DNA of 30,412 bases from JAGLQA01 sp023135565 (GTDB lineage Bacteria > Acidobacteriota > Aminicenantia > UBA2199). Every line of letters starts with the position of its first letter. Position 1 is the first letter of the stretch. Below are positions 6,878 to 14,934 of this stretch, one piece after another. Below the pieces are notes generated by a model. The model was not told the DNA's origin, ran no database searches, and saw only the letters and a program-made list of their open reading frames with translations. Where the stretch lies: NCBI GenBank assembly GCA_030639305.1, contig DAOWCY010000072.1, positions 1 to 30,412 on the forward strand, written 5' to 3'. A program made the position numbers and the translations under genes.

Positions 6878-9100
6878 ATGGAACATAAACATAAAAAAGA
6901 TATGAGTCGATATTATAAATTCGCTTTGTACTTAGTAATCATCATATTGATCAATGTAGTGGGCCGCACCCTCTTTTTCAGGTCCGACTTAACCGCCAAC
7001 AGCCTTTATTCCCTCTCCCCCGCCAGTAAAAAAGTGGTGGGCACTCTAAAAGAACCGCTGACCATTAATGTCTTCTTTACTGAAAATCTCCCCGCCCCTT
7101 ACAACAACGTGGAACGTTACCTCCATGATTTGCTAAAAGAGTATGAACTCGATGCCAATAAACATTTGAGTTACCGTTTCTACAATGTCAGCGCCCAGGA
7201 AGGAGACCTGAGCACAGATGCGGAAAAGAACAGGAAACTGGCCCAGAGCTACGGCGTCTACCCGGTCAATGTGCAGCGCATTGAACGGGATGAAGCCCGG
7301 ATGCAGCGAGCCTATATGGGTATGGTGTTGATCCATGGCGACATGGTGGAAAAACTTTCGAAAATAGACACTACCGAGGGGCTGGAATACCGCATCACCC
7401 ACGCCATAGAGAAACTGAACAAAAAAATCTCCGCCTATCTCAATTTACCGCAAAAGATCAAAGTAAGGTTAGTCCTGTCATCTTCTATCAGCCGGATAGC
7501 CGGGGCCATCAAGCTGCAGGGGTTGGACAACCTGCGCAGCGAAGTCGCCGCTATCATCGACAAATTGCAAAGTAAAACCTACGGCAAACTGGAATTCACG
7601 TTTACCGACCCCACTACCGATCCCCAGGCAGCAGCGGGACTGCAAAAATATGACAGGTTCGCCATCCAGTGGCCCCAGGGCAAAACCCCCGATGGCAGAG
7701 TGATCGAAGCCGGCACAGCCACCCTGGCCTTAGGCATGGAATATGGCGACAAATCTTTAGAAAAGAGCTTGTTAAACCGCAGCATGAAGTTAACGGGCAG
7801 GGGATTAGAGGAACAGTACTCTGTGCCCGCTAAAGAGGAATTAGAAAGTTTTATCAAGGAAAACATCGACAACATGATCGACATAAACGAGGACTTAGGT
7901 TATCTCTCCTCCCACGACACCCGCACGTTAACCCCCCAACTGCCGCCCCAACTGCAAGCCATGCAGAAACCCCAGGAAGGGGAACTAAAAAAACTGAACC
8001 GCCTGTTAAGTAAAGAATATACCATAAAAACGGTGGATATGGCCAAAGATGAAATCCCCGAAAGTATCGACACGTTGATCATTGCCGGCGCTAAAACAAA
8101 CTTCTCCGACTACCAACTGCTGCAAATCGACCAGTTCCTGATGAAAGGGAAATCCCTGGCTATCTTCGTGGATGCCTTCAGGGAAATCCAGCCCCAGCGT
8201 CAATCCTACCAATTCCAGCAGCCCATGTACCTGCCCCTGAACACCGGCTTAGAAAAGCTCTTAGACCATTACGGCGTAAAAGTCAACAAATCCTACCTGA
8301 TGGACGAAAGCTGCTTTGTCAGAAGGACCAGGGAAGGGGAAATGAAATTCTACTTTGTCCCTATCATCAAGAACAAATACATCAATCATGATTTCGCTTT
8401 TATGAGAAATATAACGGAGCTGCTGGCCGTCAAAATGTCTCCTTTAGAAATAGATGAAGAAAAAATTAAGAAAAACGAACTGCAAGCGAAGAAAGTGTTC
8501 TCTTCCACGGACAAGTCCTGGGAGATGAAAGGCAAAATCACCCTGATTCCCCCCATGATTCAACCGCCCACCGATGAAAAAGAGAGAGGCAGCCGGGCGC
8601 TGGCTTATATCCTCAGCGGTGATTTCCCCAGTTTTTTTGCCGACAAAGAAGTGCCCGAAAAACCCGGAGAAGATGAAGATAAAGAAGAAGCCGGAGAAGG
8701 CAAAGAAGGAGAAAACGAAAAAGAAACGAAACCCCTGGTTAAGGAATCGAAAATCAAGACAAAAAAAGAGATTATCACCAAAAGCCGCGGCGGGAAAATC
8801 TTTTTAATCGGTACCAGCGAAATGCTTTCGGACAGCGTGTTGGACGATGAGGGCGCCAGCCCCAACGCCATATTCCTATTAAATATGTTCGACTACTTGA
8901 ACGACAAGGAAGAGATCGCGGTGATGAGAAGCAAGAAACAGAGATTTAATCCCATCAAAGACACTAAACCTTTCACCCGTTTCTTTGTAAAAGCCCTCAA
9001 CATAGGCGGCTTGACCCTCGGTTTTATCCTATTCGGCATCATCGTCTATTTTAACCGCAAAGCCAGGAAAAAAACCATCCGGCAAATGTTTCAAAAATAG
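6878..9100 (+). CDS. gldG: GldG-family ABC transporter auxiliary protein
   Basis: This 740-residue protein has an N-terminal membrane helix (about 13-33) and a C-terminal one (about 704-727), with a large extracytoplasmic region between them. It belongs to the GldG/ABC_transp_aux family, which accompanies GldA/GldF exporters and may act as their substrate-handling or gating partner. The hallmark opening (...SDLTANSLYSLSPASKKVV and EPLTINVFFTENLP, then RYLHDLLKEY) is present. Residues about 596-630 are a Glu/Lys-rich low-complexity insertion ahead of the conserved GGKIFLIGTSEMLSD segment. It is third in the operon, 10 bp after the permease. Start ATG at 6878 follows AAGGAG. Confidence 0.87.
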   Translation: MEHKHKKDMSRYYKFALYLVIIILINVVGRTLFFRSDLTANSLYSLSPASKKVVGTLKEPLTINVFFTENLPAPYNNVERYLHDLLKEYELDANKHLSYRFYNVSAQEGDLSTDAEKNRKLAQSYGVYPVNVQRIERDEARMQRAYMGMVLIHGDMVEKLSKIDTTEGLEYRITHAIEKLNKKISAYLNLPQKIKVRLVLSSSISRIAGAIKLQGLDNLRSEVAAIIDKLQSKTYGKLEFTFTDPTTDPQAAAGLQKYDRFAIQWPQGKTPDGRVIEAGTATLALGMEYGDKSLEKSLLNRSMKLTGRGLEEQYSVPAKEELESFIKENIDNMIDINEDLGYLSSHDTRTLTPQLPPQLQAMQKPQEGELKKLNRLLSKEYTIKTVDMAKDEIPESIDTLIIAGAKTNFSDYQLLQIDQFLMKGKSLAIFVDAFREIQPQRQSYQFQQPMYLPLNTGLEKLLDHYGVKVNKSYLMDESCFVRRTREGEMKFYFVPIIKNKYINHDFAFMRNITELLAVKMSPLEIDEEKIKKNELQAKKVFSSTDKSWEMKGKITLIPPMIQPPTDEKERGSRALAYILSGDFPSFFADKEVPEKPGEDEDKEEAGEGKEGENEKETKPLVKESKIKTKKEIITKSRGGKIFLIGTSEMLSDSVLDDEGASPNAIFLLNMFDYLNDKEEIAVMRSKKQRFNPIKDTKPFTRFFVKALNIGGLTLGFILFGIIVYFNRKARKKTIRQMFQK

Positions 9101-9121
9101 ATATGCACAGGGAGGATTACC

Positions 9122-10252
9122 ATGAAACAAAAACTAAAAAAAGAATATATCGTGTTAGCAGTCGTGATCGTTGTACTTTGTCTTTACCTGGTTTTTAAGC
9201 CCGGCGACAAAGTACACTATGACGTCCCTGAACTTAAACCCGTAATCGAAGCGGACATCGACAAAATCGAAATTACCCGCAAGGGCAAAACCATTACCCT
9301 GACTAAACAAGAAGGCAAATGGCTGATAGGGGAAAATAATTACCCCATGGACGCCACCCGGATCGAAAAAATACTCGAATCTACCGCCGGCCTGTCGCTT
9401 TCCGACATGGTCTCCGAATCTAAAAATTACGCCCCCTACGAATTGGATGAAGAGAAGCGTGTATTAATCAAAGCCTACGGCCAGGATAAAGTGCTGCGTG
9501 ATTTTGTTTTAGGCAAACAAGCATCCACTTTCAATCACACCTTTGTGAAGATCGCTGGTGATGACCGGGTTTTTTATGCCCGCAAGTCCCTCCGCGGCTA
9601 TTTCGACCGGGAAATCGACGACATGCGGGACAAACAGGTTTTGAAGTTCGATAAAAACGAAATTTCCGAAATCCTGGTTGCTACTGCGGAACAGGAATAC
9701 CTGTTTACCAAAAAAGTAACCACCGCGGAGCCCAACCCCGCTGAAGAGAAAGATAAAGAAAAAGAGCAGGCCCCGCCCGCGCCGGCAAAGGATGAAGTCC
9801 AATGGGTGACTGAAGCCGGCAAAGAAGGCGACAAAAGCAAAATCGATTCTTTTATCAACCAACTGTCCGACATGAAGTGCGACAGTTTCTACGCAGACAA
9901 AGAAATCAAAGATTTCGCTGCTCAAAAGCCGGTCTTAGCCCTGACCCTGACAGGCAGCAAAAGCTATAAACTCTCTATATTTGAGAAGCTGCCCGAAGGA
10001 GGCGATAATGCCGGAAAGTTCCCCGCTGTTTCTTCGGAAAACCTTTACCCCTTCCTGCTGGTGAGTTACAAAGGCGACAATTTTATCCGTGACGCCAAAG
10101 AGCTGGTGAAAGAGGAAAAAGAGACGCCTGTTAAAGAGAAGAAACCGGTCCTAAAGACCAAAAAAGCAGTCGGTAAAGCAGTTAAAAAGGAAAAAACGCC
10201 CCCGGCCAAAGCAGTGGTTAAGAAAACAAATAAAGCAGCGAAGAAGAAATAG
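9122..10252 (+). CDS. DUF4340 domain protein with Lys/Ala-rich tail
   Basis: This 376-residue protein has one N-terminal membrane helix (about 9-26) and a DUF4340 region (about 70-330), seen in the WLIGENNYPMDATRIEKIL and FVLGKQAS segments. DUF4340 proteins routinely lie next to GldG-like genes, and this gene follows one by 21 bp in the same operon. The domain should face the periplasm. Two low-complexity inserts stand out: a charged Glu/Lys/Pro stretch (about 201-224) and a C-terminal Lys/Ala/Pro tail (about 330-376) resembling histone-H1-like or cell-wall-binding tails. A GGAGG lies before the ATG at 9122. Role beyond being a fourth exporter component is unknown. Confidence 0.85.
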   Translation: MKQKLKKEYIVLAVVIVVLCLYLVFKPGDKVHYDVPELKPVIEADIDKIEITRKGKTITLTKQEGKWLIGENNYPMDATRIEKILESTAGLSLSDMVSESKNYAPYELDEEKRVLIKAYGQDKVLRDFVLGKQASTFNHTFVKIAGDDRVFYARKSLRGYFDREIDDMRDKQVLKFDKNEISEILVATAEQEYLFTKKVTTAEPNPAEEKDKEKEQAPPAPAKDEVQWVTEAGKEGDKSKIDSFINQLSDMKCDSFYADKEIKDFAAQKPVLALTLTGSKSYKLSIFEKLPEGGDNAGKFPAVSSENLYPFLLVSYKGDNFIRDAKELVKEEKETPVKEKKPVLKTKKAVGKAVKKEKTPPAKAVVKKTNKAAKKK

Positions 10253-10276
10253 GCTGCGGCGGGGTGCGGTGCAGGC

Positions 10277-10377
10277 AGCCTATGAGGGGCTTTTTGCTTT
10301 TGATTCTAAATAAACAAAAGTTTTGTTCAAACTTTTTCAAAAGTTTGGCCCCCGGCAGGGTCGCCGAAGGCAAGTAT
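10277..10377 (-). repeat. Intergenic element, copy 3
   Basis: Reverse orientation: GGGGCTTTTTGCTTTTGATT tail, AT arms at 10312-10348, then the GC part CCCCCGGCAGGGTCGCCGAAG. Positions 10359-10377 are identical over 19 bp to 21972-21990 inside metH. Confidence 0.8.
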
Positions 10378-10504
10378 AGATGTGTTCTTGCCTGTCCGGC
10401 GGGCTTGAACAAAATTTTTGTTTTGCGAAAAGCGCAATCATCATCCTGTCCCGGCAATTTTCGGGAAAAGTTAGAAAAAAAAGCGATTTTTTTCCCGTAT
10501 AGAC

Positions 10505-10533
10505 TTGACAATTCATCGCAAATCATATATAAA
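10505..10533 (+). promoter_or_regulatory. sigma70-type promoter of exbD
   Basis: TTGACA at 10505-10510 and TATAAA at 10528-10533 with an ideal 17-bp spacer. The ATG at 10554 follows AGGAGGT at 10544-10550, so the leader is only about 14 nt. Confidence 0.7.
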
Positions 10534-10553
10534 TACATATCACAGGAGGTCCC

Positions 10554-10991
10554 ATGAGTGTTGATGTAGGCGGAAGTAGTGAAACAAAATCCGAACCGAA
10601 TGTTGTCCCGTTATGTGACATATTACTTGTCTTATTGATTATTTTTATGGTTATAACACCTGTTGCCCAAAGAGGTATCGATATTAACTTGCCGGAGTCA
10701 CAACAAGCAGGCTCCGCTTCAGCCGATACTTCAGGTAAAATAGTTCTCACCTTAGAAAAAGACCAGAAGATACTGATTAACCAGGATCCCTACGACATAG
10801 ACCTGTTAGGGAACCGGTTAAAAGACCTTTACCAGATCAAACAGGATAAAACCATCTTCATAAGAGCAGACTCTTCCCTCGCTTACGAATTTGTCTTGAA
10901 AGTGATCGATATTGTCAGAGGCGCCGGAATCGAAACCCTTGGTGTGATGACCACATCATATGAAACCGAAACGTCCACCGGCGGCGAATAG
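10554..10991 (+). CDS. exbD: ExbD/TolR-family biopolymer transport protein
   Basis: This 145-residue inner-membrane protein has a short cytoplasmic N-terminus, one membrane helix (about 20-38) and a periplasmic domain (about 60-140). The motif NVVPLCDILLVLLIIFMV carries the conserved membrane Asp22 used for proton-driven energy transfer with ExbB/TolQ. It would energise a TonB- or Tol-like protein. No exbB/tolQ or tonB/tolA partner is in the window, so this is a solitary or distal copy. It has its own strong promoter and a perfect AGGAGGT. The final residues (about 133-145) are Thr/Ser/Glu-rich and not part of the fold. Confidence 0.88.
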   Translation: MSVDVGGSSETKSEPNVVPLCDILLVLLIIFMVITPVAQRGIDINLPESQQAGSASADTSGKIVLTLEKDQKILINQDPYDIDLLGNRLKDLYQIKQDKTIFIRADSSLAYEFVLKVIDIVRGAGIETLGVMTTSYETETSTGGE

Positions 10992-11111
10992 CAAGCACGG
11001 AAATCTTTTTTACAGACATTTTACGTAAGTAGTGTAAGTATGCCGACTCACAGTAAGAAGGTGCAAACATTTCAAGTATGGTGTAGAAAACTCTTAGGAG
11101 GATATTAGTAA

Positions 11112-11621
11112 ATGGAAAAAAAAGAAGCAAAAGCATTGAAAGAGATAACTGCTGAACTCACAAAAGGAGTGCAGGTGTTTTCTAAAAGGACTTACCCACA
11201 GGCCCTTAAGATATTTGACACCATAATTGAAAAACACAAAGATACGGATTTTTTCAGCGTGGCTGAAATCCAGACCAAAGCAAAAGTATACCGGACTATC
11301 TGTTATTCCCGGCTGAACCCGGTTGAAATTACGCTGGAGAATGACGAAGATTATTTGAACAATGGGGTTTTTTATTTAAACGCCGGTGATTATGAAAAGG
11401 CCGGCGAGCTTTTCCAGGAGTTAGAAAACCGCAAATACAAAGACCCCTATCTAAACTATCTCTTTTCTATCGTTTACATGAAACAAAAAGACAAAGAGAC
11501 ATCTATAAAATTTTTGAGGAAGTGTATCAAAAAGGATAGTTTCTATAAAATAATCGCTTACAATGAGCCTGATTTCGGCGAGATGTTCGATAATTCACAA
11601 TTTCGCTCTTTAGTCGAATAA
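11112..11621 (+). CDS. TPR-like helical repeat protein
   Basis: This 169-residue soluble protein has no signal peptide. Residues about 15-50 (VFSKRTYPQALKIFDTIIEK) and about 83-140 (AGDYEKAGELFQELENRK and the following helix pair) have TPR spacing, so it is probably a protein-interaction module. It follows exbD by 120 bp on the same strand, with its own AGGAGG at 11097-11102 before the ATG at 11112. No enzyme motif is visible. It could act with ExbD or be independent; the sequence does not decide. Confidence 0.65.
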   Translation: MEKKEAKALKEITAELTKGVQVFSKRTYPQALKIFDTIIEKHKDTDFFSVAEIQTKAKVYRTICYSRLNPVEITLENDEDYLNNGVFYLNAGDYEKAGELFQELENRKYKDPYLNYLFSIVYMKQKDKETSIKFLRKCIKKDSFYKIIAYNEPDFGEMFDNSQFRSLVE

Positions 11622-11767
11622 AAACAGCCTTTAGCATTCGGCATTCAGCCTCCGGGCATTGGCGAACTCTTTAGGGCTATTTTTACCGCGAAGGGCACGA
11701 AGAAAAACAAAAGATACGCTTAAACAGCCCCACGCAGTGTCCCCGGGTCCAAAAGTGATCGGCTGTA

Positions 11768-11804
11768 ATAACCGGATATGCAATAGTGGAGACTATCCGG
11801 TTAT
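11768..11804. repeat. Perfect 11-bp stem hairpin (ATAACCGGATA)
   Basis: ATAACCGGATA at 11768-11778 pairs perfectly with 11794-11804 across a 15-nt loop. The same CCGGATA word forms the inverted repeats at 298-309 and 398-409. It has no T-run, so it is not a clear terminator. Confidence 0.65.
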
Positions 11805-11834
11805 CTTGTTTCGATTGGCGGCTCCTTATAGGTT

Positions 11835-11849
11835 CCCCGCGCCGTGGGG
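11835..11849 (-). repeat. Variant GC palindrome, third copy
   Basis: CCCCGCGCCGTGGGG differs by one base from the 15-bp core at 3049-3063, and both are preceded by TATAGG(C/T)T. Here it lies upstream of a start codon instead of at a gene end. Confidence 0.7.
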
Positions 11850-11888
11850 TGCTCCGATGTGTGGGAGAGGGGCGGGAGAGAAATAAAA

Positions 11889-12833
11889 ATGGTAACTTTT
11901 GCGGATATCGAATCAGCTTATGAAAGGATTAAGAACACTGTCAACAGGACTGCGGTAGTCACCAACCGCACATTAAATAACCGTCTCGAGGCAGAGTTTT
12001 TTTTTAAATGTGAAAATTTCCAGCGTATCGGAGCTTTCAAATTTCGCGGCGCTTACAATGCCGTCAACTGTTTGAGCGAAGAACAAAAAGCCCGGGGCGT
12101 TATCGCCCATTCCAGCGGCAACCATGCCCAGGCCCTGGCCCTGGCAGCGAAATTAGCCGGTATAAAAGCAGTTATCGTCATGCCGAAGAGTTCTCCCGCG
12201 GTCAAAGTGAATGCCACCCGGGATACTTATGGCGCGCAGGTGGTATTTTGTGAAAACACCATAACTTCACGTCAGGAAACAGCCGGGGAATTGATAGAAA
12301 AGTTCGGTTATACTATGGTGCATCCTTATGATAACGACAATGTTATTGCCGGAGCCGGCACTGCCGCTTTAGAATTACTGCAAGAGTGTGGAAGCTTAGA
12401 TATGATTTTTGTTCCTGTCGGCGGCGGCGGTCTTTTGAGCGGCACTTCTATTGCGGCCAAAGGATTTTTCCCCGGCATAAAAGTGTATGCTGTCGAACCG
12501 GAAGCGGTAGACGATGCCTATCGTTCATTCCAGTCCGGGAAAATTTGCGTCAATGAAACTACTAATTCCATAGCTGACGGTTTGTTGACGAATTTGTGTG
12601 AACGTACTTTTTCTATCATCAAAAAGAACGTGGAGCAGATCGTTACCGTCTCGGAAGAGGAAATTAAGCAGGCCATGAGGTTTATTTGGGAGCGTATGAA
12701 GTTGGTGGTAGAGCCATCCGGGGCTGTTTCTTTAGCCGGGGTATTAAGTGGAAAGGTGCCGGTAAAGAACCGGCGGGTAGGGATTATTATCAGCGGCGGC
12801 AATGTTGATTTGAACGCTTTTTTTGAAGTTTAG
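11889..12833 (+). CDS. PLP-dependent threonine/serine dehydratase (or serine racemase)
   Basis: This 314-residue fold-type II PLP enzyme contains the Schiff-base lysine Lys51 in GAFKFRGAYNA, the phosphate-region motif SSGNHAQ and the glycine loop GGGGLLSG. The likely reaction is deamination of L-threonine or L-serine to the 2-oxo acid and ammonia; racemisation of serine is the main alternative. There is no C-terminal ACT-like regulatory domain, so it matches the short catabolic (TdcB-like) or racemase type, not biosynthetic IlvA. I chose the ATG at 11889 with GGGAG at 11872-11876; an upstream in-frame start at 11844 would add 15 residues encoded by a repeat. A GntR-family regulator is convergent downstream. 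Confidence 0.88.
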   Translation: MVTFADIESAYERIKNTVNRTAVVTNRTLNNRLEAEFFFKCENFQRIGAFKFRGAYNAVNCLSEEQKARGVIAHSSGNHAQALALAAKLAGIKAVIVMPKSSPAVKVNATRDTYGAQVVFCENTITSRQETAGELIEKFGYTMVHPYDNDNVIAGAGTAALELLQECGSLDMIFVPVGGGGLLSGTSIAAKGFFPGIKVYAVEPEAVDDAYRSFQSGKICVNETTNSIADGLLTNLCERTFSIIKKNVEQIVTVSEEEIKQAMRFIWERMKLVVEPSGAVSLAGVLSGKVPVKNRRVGIIISGGNVDLNAFFEV

Positions 12834-12860
12834 GAGTGCTTCGCGGCAGGGTTAGCGTGT

Positions 12861-12941
12861 GCGCGCTTTGGATTTTCAATCATAACAAGTTTTGATTAAA
12901 CTTTTTCAAAAGTTTAGCCCCCGGCAGGGCCGCCGGAGGCT
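12861..12941 (-). repeat. Intergenic element, copy 4 (diverged)
   Basis: Reverse orientation. The AT arms (12886-12917) carry substitutions and the terminal tail (12861-12880) is degenerate, while the GC half CCCCCGGCAGGGCCGCCGGA is well kept. It sits between convergent genes. Confidence 0.75.
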
Positions 12942-12969
12942 ATAGGGTGAGTGCGTCACCCGGCAGGGG

Positions 12970-13641
12970 CTACACCGGAAAATAATATTCCATAATGAAT
13001 CTTTCCTGTACTGCGAACGACCAGTGCACGTTTTGTACATAATCCGCCGCCCGGCGGGCTTCACCTGCCGCGATAAGGTTTATGATTTCCCCGTGTTCCA
13101 GGATGGATGCCTCTTCCCACTCCCTGACCCAGTTTTCCCTGGCCGGGAAGTCGTACAATCTTTTTTTTAGGTTAGCCACCGTCTTTATTAGCTGCTTATT
13201 TTCGCTTAAGTTGATATAGTTATCGTGGAATTGCAGGTTATTTTCATAGAAGAGGGGAAAATTATTATTCTCGACAGCGGTTTTCATTTTTTTGTTGAAT
13301 CCCCGCATCTCTTTTATGCCCGGTTCGTTTATTTTTTCAAAGGCGCCCATTAGCGCAGCGTTTTCTAATGCGCCTATGACCTGGTAAAAATTTTTTATAT
13401 CCTCTAATGTCATGGTATTGACAAATATGCCGCGCCTGGGTGCAATAGTGACAAAACCTTCCATTTCTAATTGAATCAAAGCGTCCCGCAGCGGTGTTTT
13501 GCTGATGCCCAATTTTTTGCTGGTGGCATCCATGTTAATCATGGCCCCCGGGCGCAGGTTATGTTTACCGATCTGCTCCCGGAGATAGTCGTATACCTGT
13601 TCTTTTAATGATTTAACGATGATTATATTTTCCTTTTTCAT
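12970..13641 (-). CDS. GntR-family transcriptional regulator (FCD domain)
   Basis: This 223-residue protein has an N-terminal winged helix-turn-helix (about 8-75), with the GntR hallmarks LREQIGKHNLRPGAMI and ISKTPLRDALIQLE, and a C-terminal all-helical FCD ligand-binding domain (about 85-215). FCD regulators usually sense an organic or amino acid and often repress a nearby catabolic operon. It is convergent with the threonine/serine dehydratase and could regulate it, but no matching TGGT..ACCA operator is evident near either gene. The ATG at 13641 follows GGAGG, and a well-spaced promoter lies upstream. Family is clear; target and ligand unknown. Confidence 0.9.
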   Translation of the reverse strand: MKKENIIIVKSLKEQVYDYLREQIGKHNLRPGAMINMDATSKKLGISKTPLRDALIQLEMEGFVTIAPRRGIFVNTMTLEDIKNFYQVIGALENAALMGAFEKINEPGIKEMRGFNKKMKTAVENNNFPLFYENNLQFHDNYINLSENKQLIKTVANLKKRLYDFPARENWVREWEEASILEHGEIINLIAAGEARRAADYVQNVHWSFAVQERFIMEYYFPV

Positions 13642-13702
13642 TGGCCGGCCCTACCTCCCGGCTTGTTAGCCGCAGGGGATGGAATTTTTCTTTTCATAAA
13701 GG

Positions 13703-13731
13703 TTTATACATGAATATGCGCAATTTGTCAA
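13703..13731 (-). promoter_or_regulatory. sigma70-type promoter of the GntR-family gene
   Basis: On the minus strand, TTGACA (13731-13726) and TATAAA (13708-13703) are separated by exactly 17 bp. The start codon at 13641 is about 60 nt downstream. Confidence 0.7.
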
Positions 13732-13861
13732 TAAGATGGAGAGGAACTATTTAGTTTTGTGAAAGCAAGCAGCAGTTTAATTCTTTCGCGCCCCTTTTGT
13801 CCCGGAACGACCGGTTTGCGGTTCGTCCCGCTAAGATTTCATCACCAGGGAACCTTTTTTG

Positions 13862-13890
13862 TTTACAATTTGTTACTTATAATTTATAAT
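13862..13890 (+). promoter_or_regulatory. sigma70-type promoter of cooC
   Basis: TTTACA at 13862-13867 and TATAAT at 13885-13890 with a 17-bp spacer. A second TATAAT at 13878-13883 could serve as an alternative -10. The start at 13959 lies about 62 nt after the predicted transcript start. Confidence 0.6.
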
Positions 13891-13958
13891 GTTTTTTTAA
13901 GATTACGCTTGAAAAAAAACCACCTGACGGTGGGAATTTGAAAAGGAGGCTGCTGCAA

Positions 13959-14729
13959 ATGAAATTGGCTGTATCGGGAAAAGGCGGCGTAGGGAAATCG
14001 ACTATCGCCGCGGCGTTGGCTCTGCTGTCGGCTCGCCGGGGCGGGAAAGTACTGGCGGTGGATGTGGACCCGGACGCCAACTTAGCTTCTGCTTTAGGGA
14101 TTGCGCCGGAAAAGCAAAAAAAAATCGTCCCTATTTCGCAGCAAACCGCTTTAATCGAGGAGCGCACCGGAGCTAAAGTGAAACAATACGGGCAGATGTT
14201 TAAGCTCAATCCCCAGGTAGCGGATATAGCCGGTAGTTTTGCCGAGCGGCACCGCGGGGTGGATCTTTTGGTTTTGGGGGCTGTGGACCAGGGTGGCAGC
14301 GGCTGTGCTTGCCCGGAGAATGTGCTGCTTCGCGCTTTGATTACCGACTTAGTGCTTTACAAAGACGAGACCCTGATTTTGGATATGGAAGCCGGGGTCG
14401 AGCATTTAGGCCGTGCCACTGCCCGTGGTGTCGATGTGATGTTGATCGTTATCGAACCCGGGCAGCGTTCTATCGACTGCGGTAAACGCATCCGGCGCAT
14501 GGCCGGGGAGATCGGCATCGAGAGCACCTGTTGGATAGCCAATAAAGTGGTATCCCCGCAGGATGAAGCTTTCGTTCGGGAAGCCTTACCGGGGGCAGAA
14601 TTAGCTGCTGTTATTCCTTATGACCCGGAGATACAGCGAGCGGACCGCGGCGGTGTTTCAGTGTTAGACAACCTTGGCGAGAATCAGCTTATGTTGTTTG
14701 AGAAGCTTTTAGAGCGCCTCGCTTCGTAA
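13959..14729 (+). CDS. cooC: CooC-type nickel-insertion ATPase (CODH maturation)
   Basis: This 256-residue MinD/SIMIBI-class P-loop ATPase has the deviant Walker A GKGGVGKST (7-15) and the CooC-specific Cys pair in GGSGCACPEN (Cys116 and Cys118), which binds metal at the dimer interface. The DMEAGVEHLGRAT segment is also typical. CooC proteins use ATP to load nickel into the C-cluster of CO dehydrogenase; the AcsF paralogue serves acetyl-CoA synthase. The ATG at 13959 follows AAGGAGG (13943-13949) with 9-nt spacing, preferred over an in-frame TTG at 13938. No CODH gene lies in the window, so the client is elsewhere. A repeat copy follows the gene. Confidence 0.88.
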   Translation: MKLAVSGKGGVGKSTIAAALALLSARRGGKVLAVDVDPDANLASALGIAPEKQKKIVPISQQTALIEERTGAKVKQYGQMFKLNPQVADIAGSFAERHRGVDLLVLGAVDQGGSGCACPENVLLRALITDLVLYKDETLILDMEAGVEHLGRATARGVDVMLIVIEPGQRSIDCGKRIRRMAGEIGIESTCWIANKVVSPQDEAFVREALPGAELAAVIPYDPEIQRADRGGVSVLDNLGENQLMLFEKLLERLAS

Positions 14730-14744
14730 AGCTTGATAGTTACA

Positions 14745-14823
14745 GCCTCCGGCGGCCCTGCCGGGGGCCAAACTTTTGGAAAAGTTTGAACAAAACTTTT
14801 TATAATTGAGAATCAAAAGCGCT
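14745..14823 (+). repeat. Intergenic element, copy 5 (near-consensus)
   Basis: A clean copy: GC half at 14745-14769, AT arms at 14770-14801, and the ATAATTGAGAATCAAAAGCG tail. The tail is shared with 19188-19207 and, with a short insertion, with 25590-25615. Confidence 0.85.
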
Positions 14824-14899
14824 ATCTTCGATCGGCTTTAAGGCTGTGCCTATCCAGGATTAATCTTTTCCCGCAGCAGGATCGTTGCATTTTAAGATA

Positions 14900-14929
14900 T
14901 TGATATACCGGGGTTATTCATGATATAAT
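14900..14929 (+). promoter_or_regulatory. Extended -10 promoter of a leaderless glpD-like transcript
   Basis: TTGATA at 14900-14905, an 18-bp spacer and TATAAT at 14924-14929 preceded by TGA, giving a perfect extended -10. The predicted transcript start (14935-14937) coincides with the ATG at 14935 and there is no ribosome binding site. Confidence 0.6.
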
Positions 14930-14934
14930 AGTTA

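Larger units (their letters stand above)
10253..10553. other. Repeat-rich intergenic region before exbD
   Basis: About 300 bp with no gene. It holds one reverse-orientation copy of the intergenic element, a second partial copy in the opposite orientation (about 10388-10436, GCCTGTCCGGCGGGC then AT arms), and the exbD promoter at the right edge. The small frames crossing it are repeat-encoded. Confidence 0.65.
11622..11888. other. Intergenic region with hairpin and GC palindrome
   Basis: No gene. It holds short GC-repeat fragments (11637-11660), a strong hairpin at 11768-11804, and a variant of the CCCCGCG-type palindrome at 11835-11849. The ribosome binding site of the next gene lies at its right end. 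Confidence 0.55.
13642..13958. other. Divergent promoter region between gntR-type gene and cooC
   Basis: About 317 bp without a gene. It contains a minus-strand promoter for the regulator (13703-13731), a plus-strand promoter for cooC (13862-13890) and about 130 bp between them with no recognisable structure. Confidence 0.65.

Noticed and set aside
10264..10557. 97-codon plus-strand ORF before exbD
   Set aside because: It runs through a repeat copy and the exbD promoter, and its product is repeat-encoded.
11659..11886. 75-codon ORF before the dehydratase
   Set aside because: It spans the hairpin and GC palindrome and has no family resemblance.
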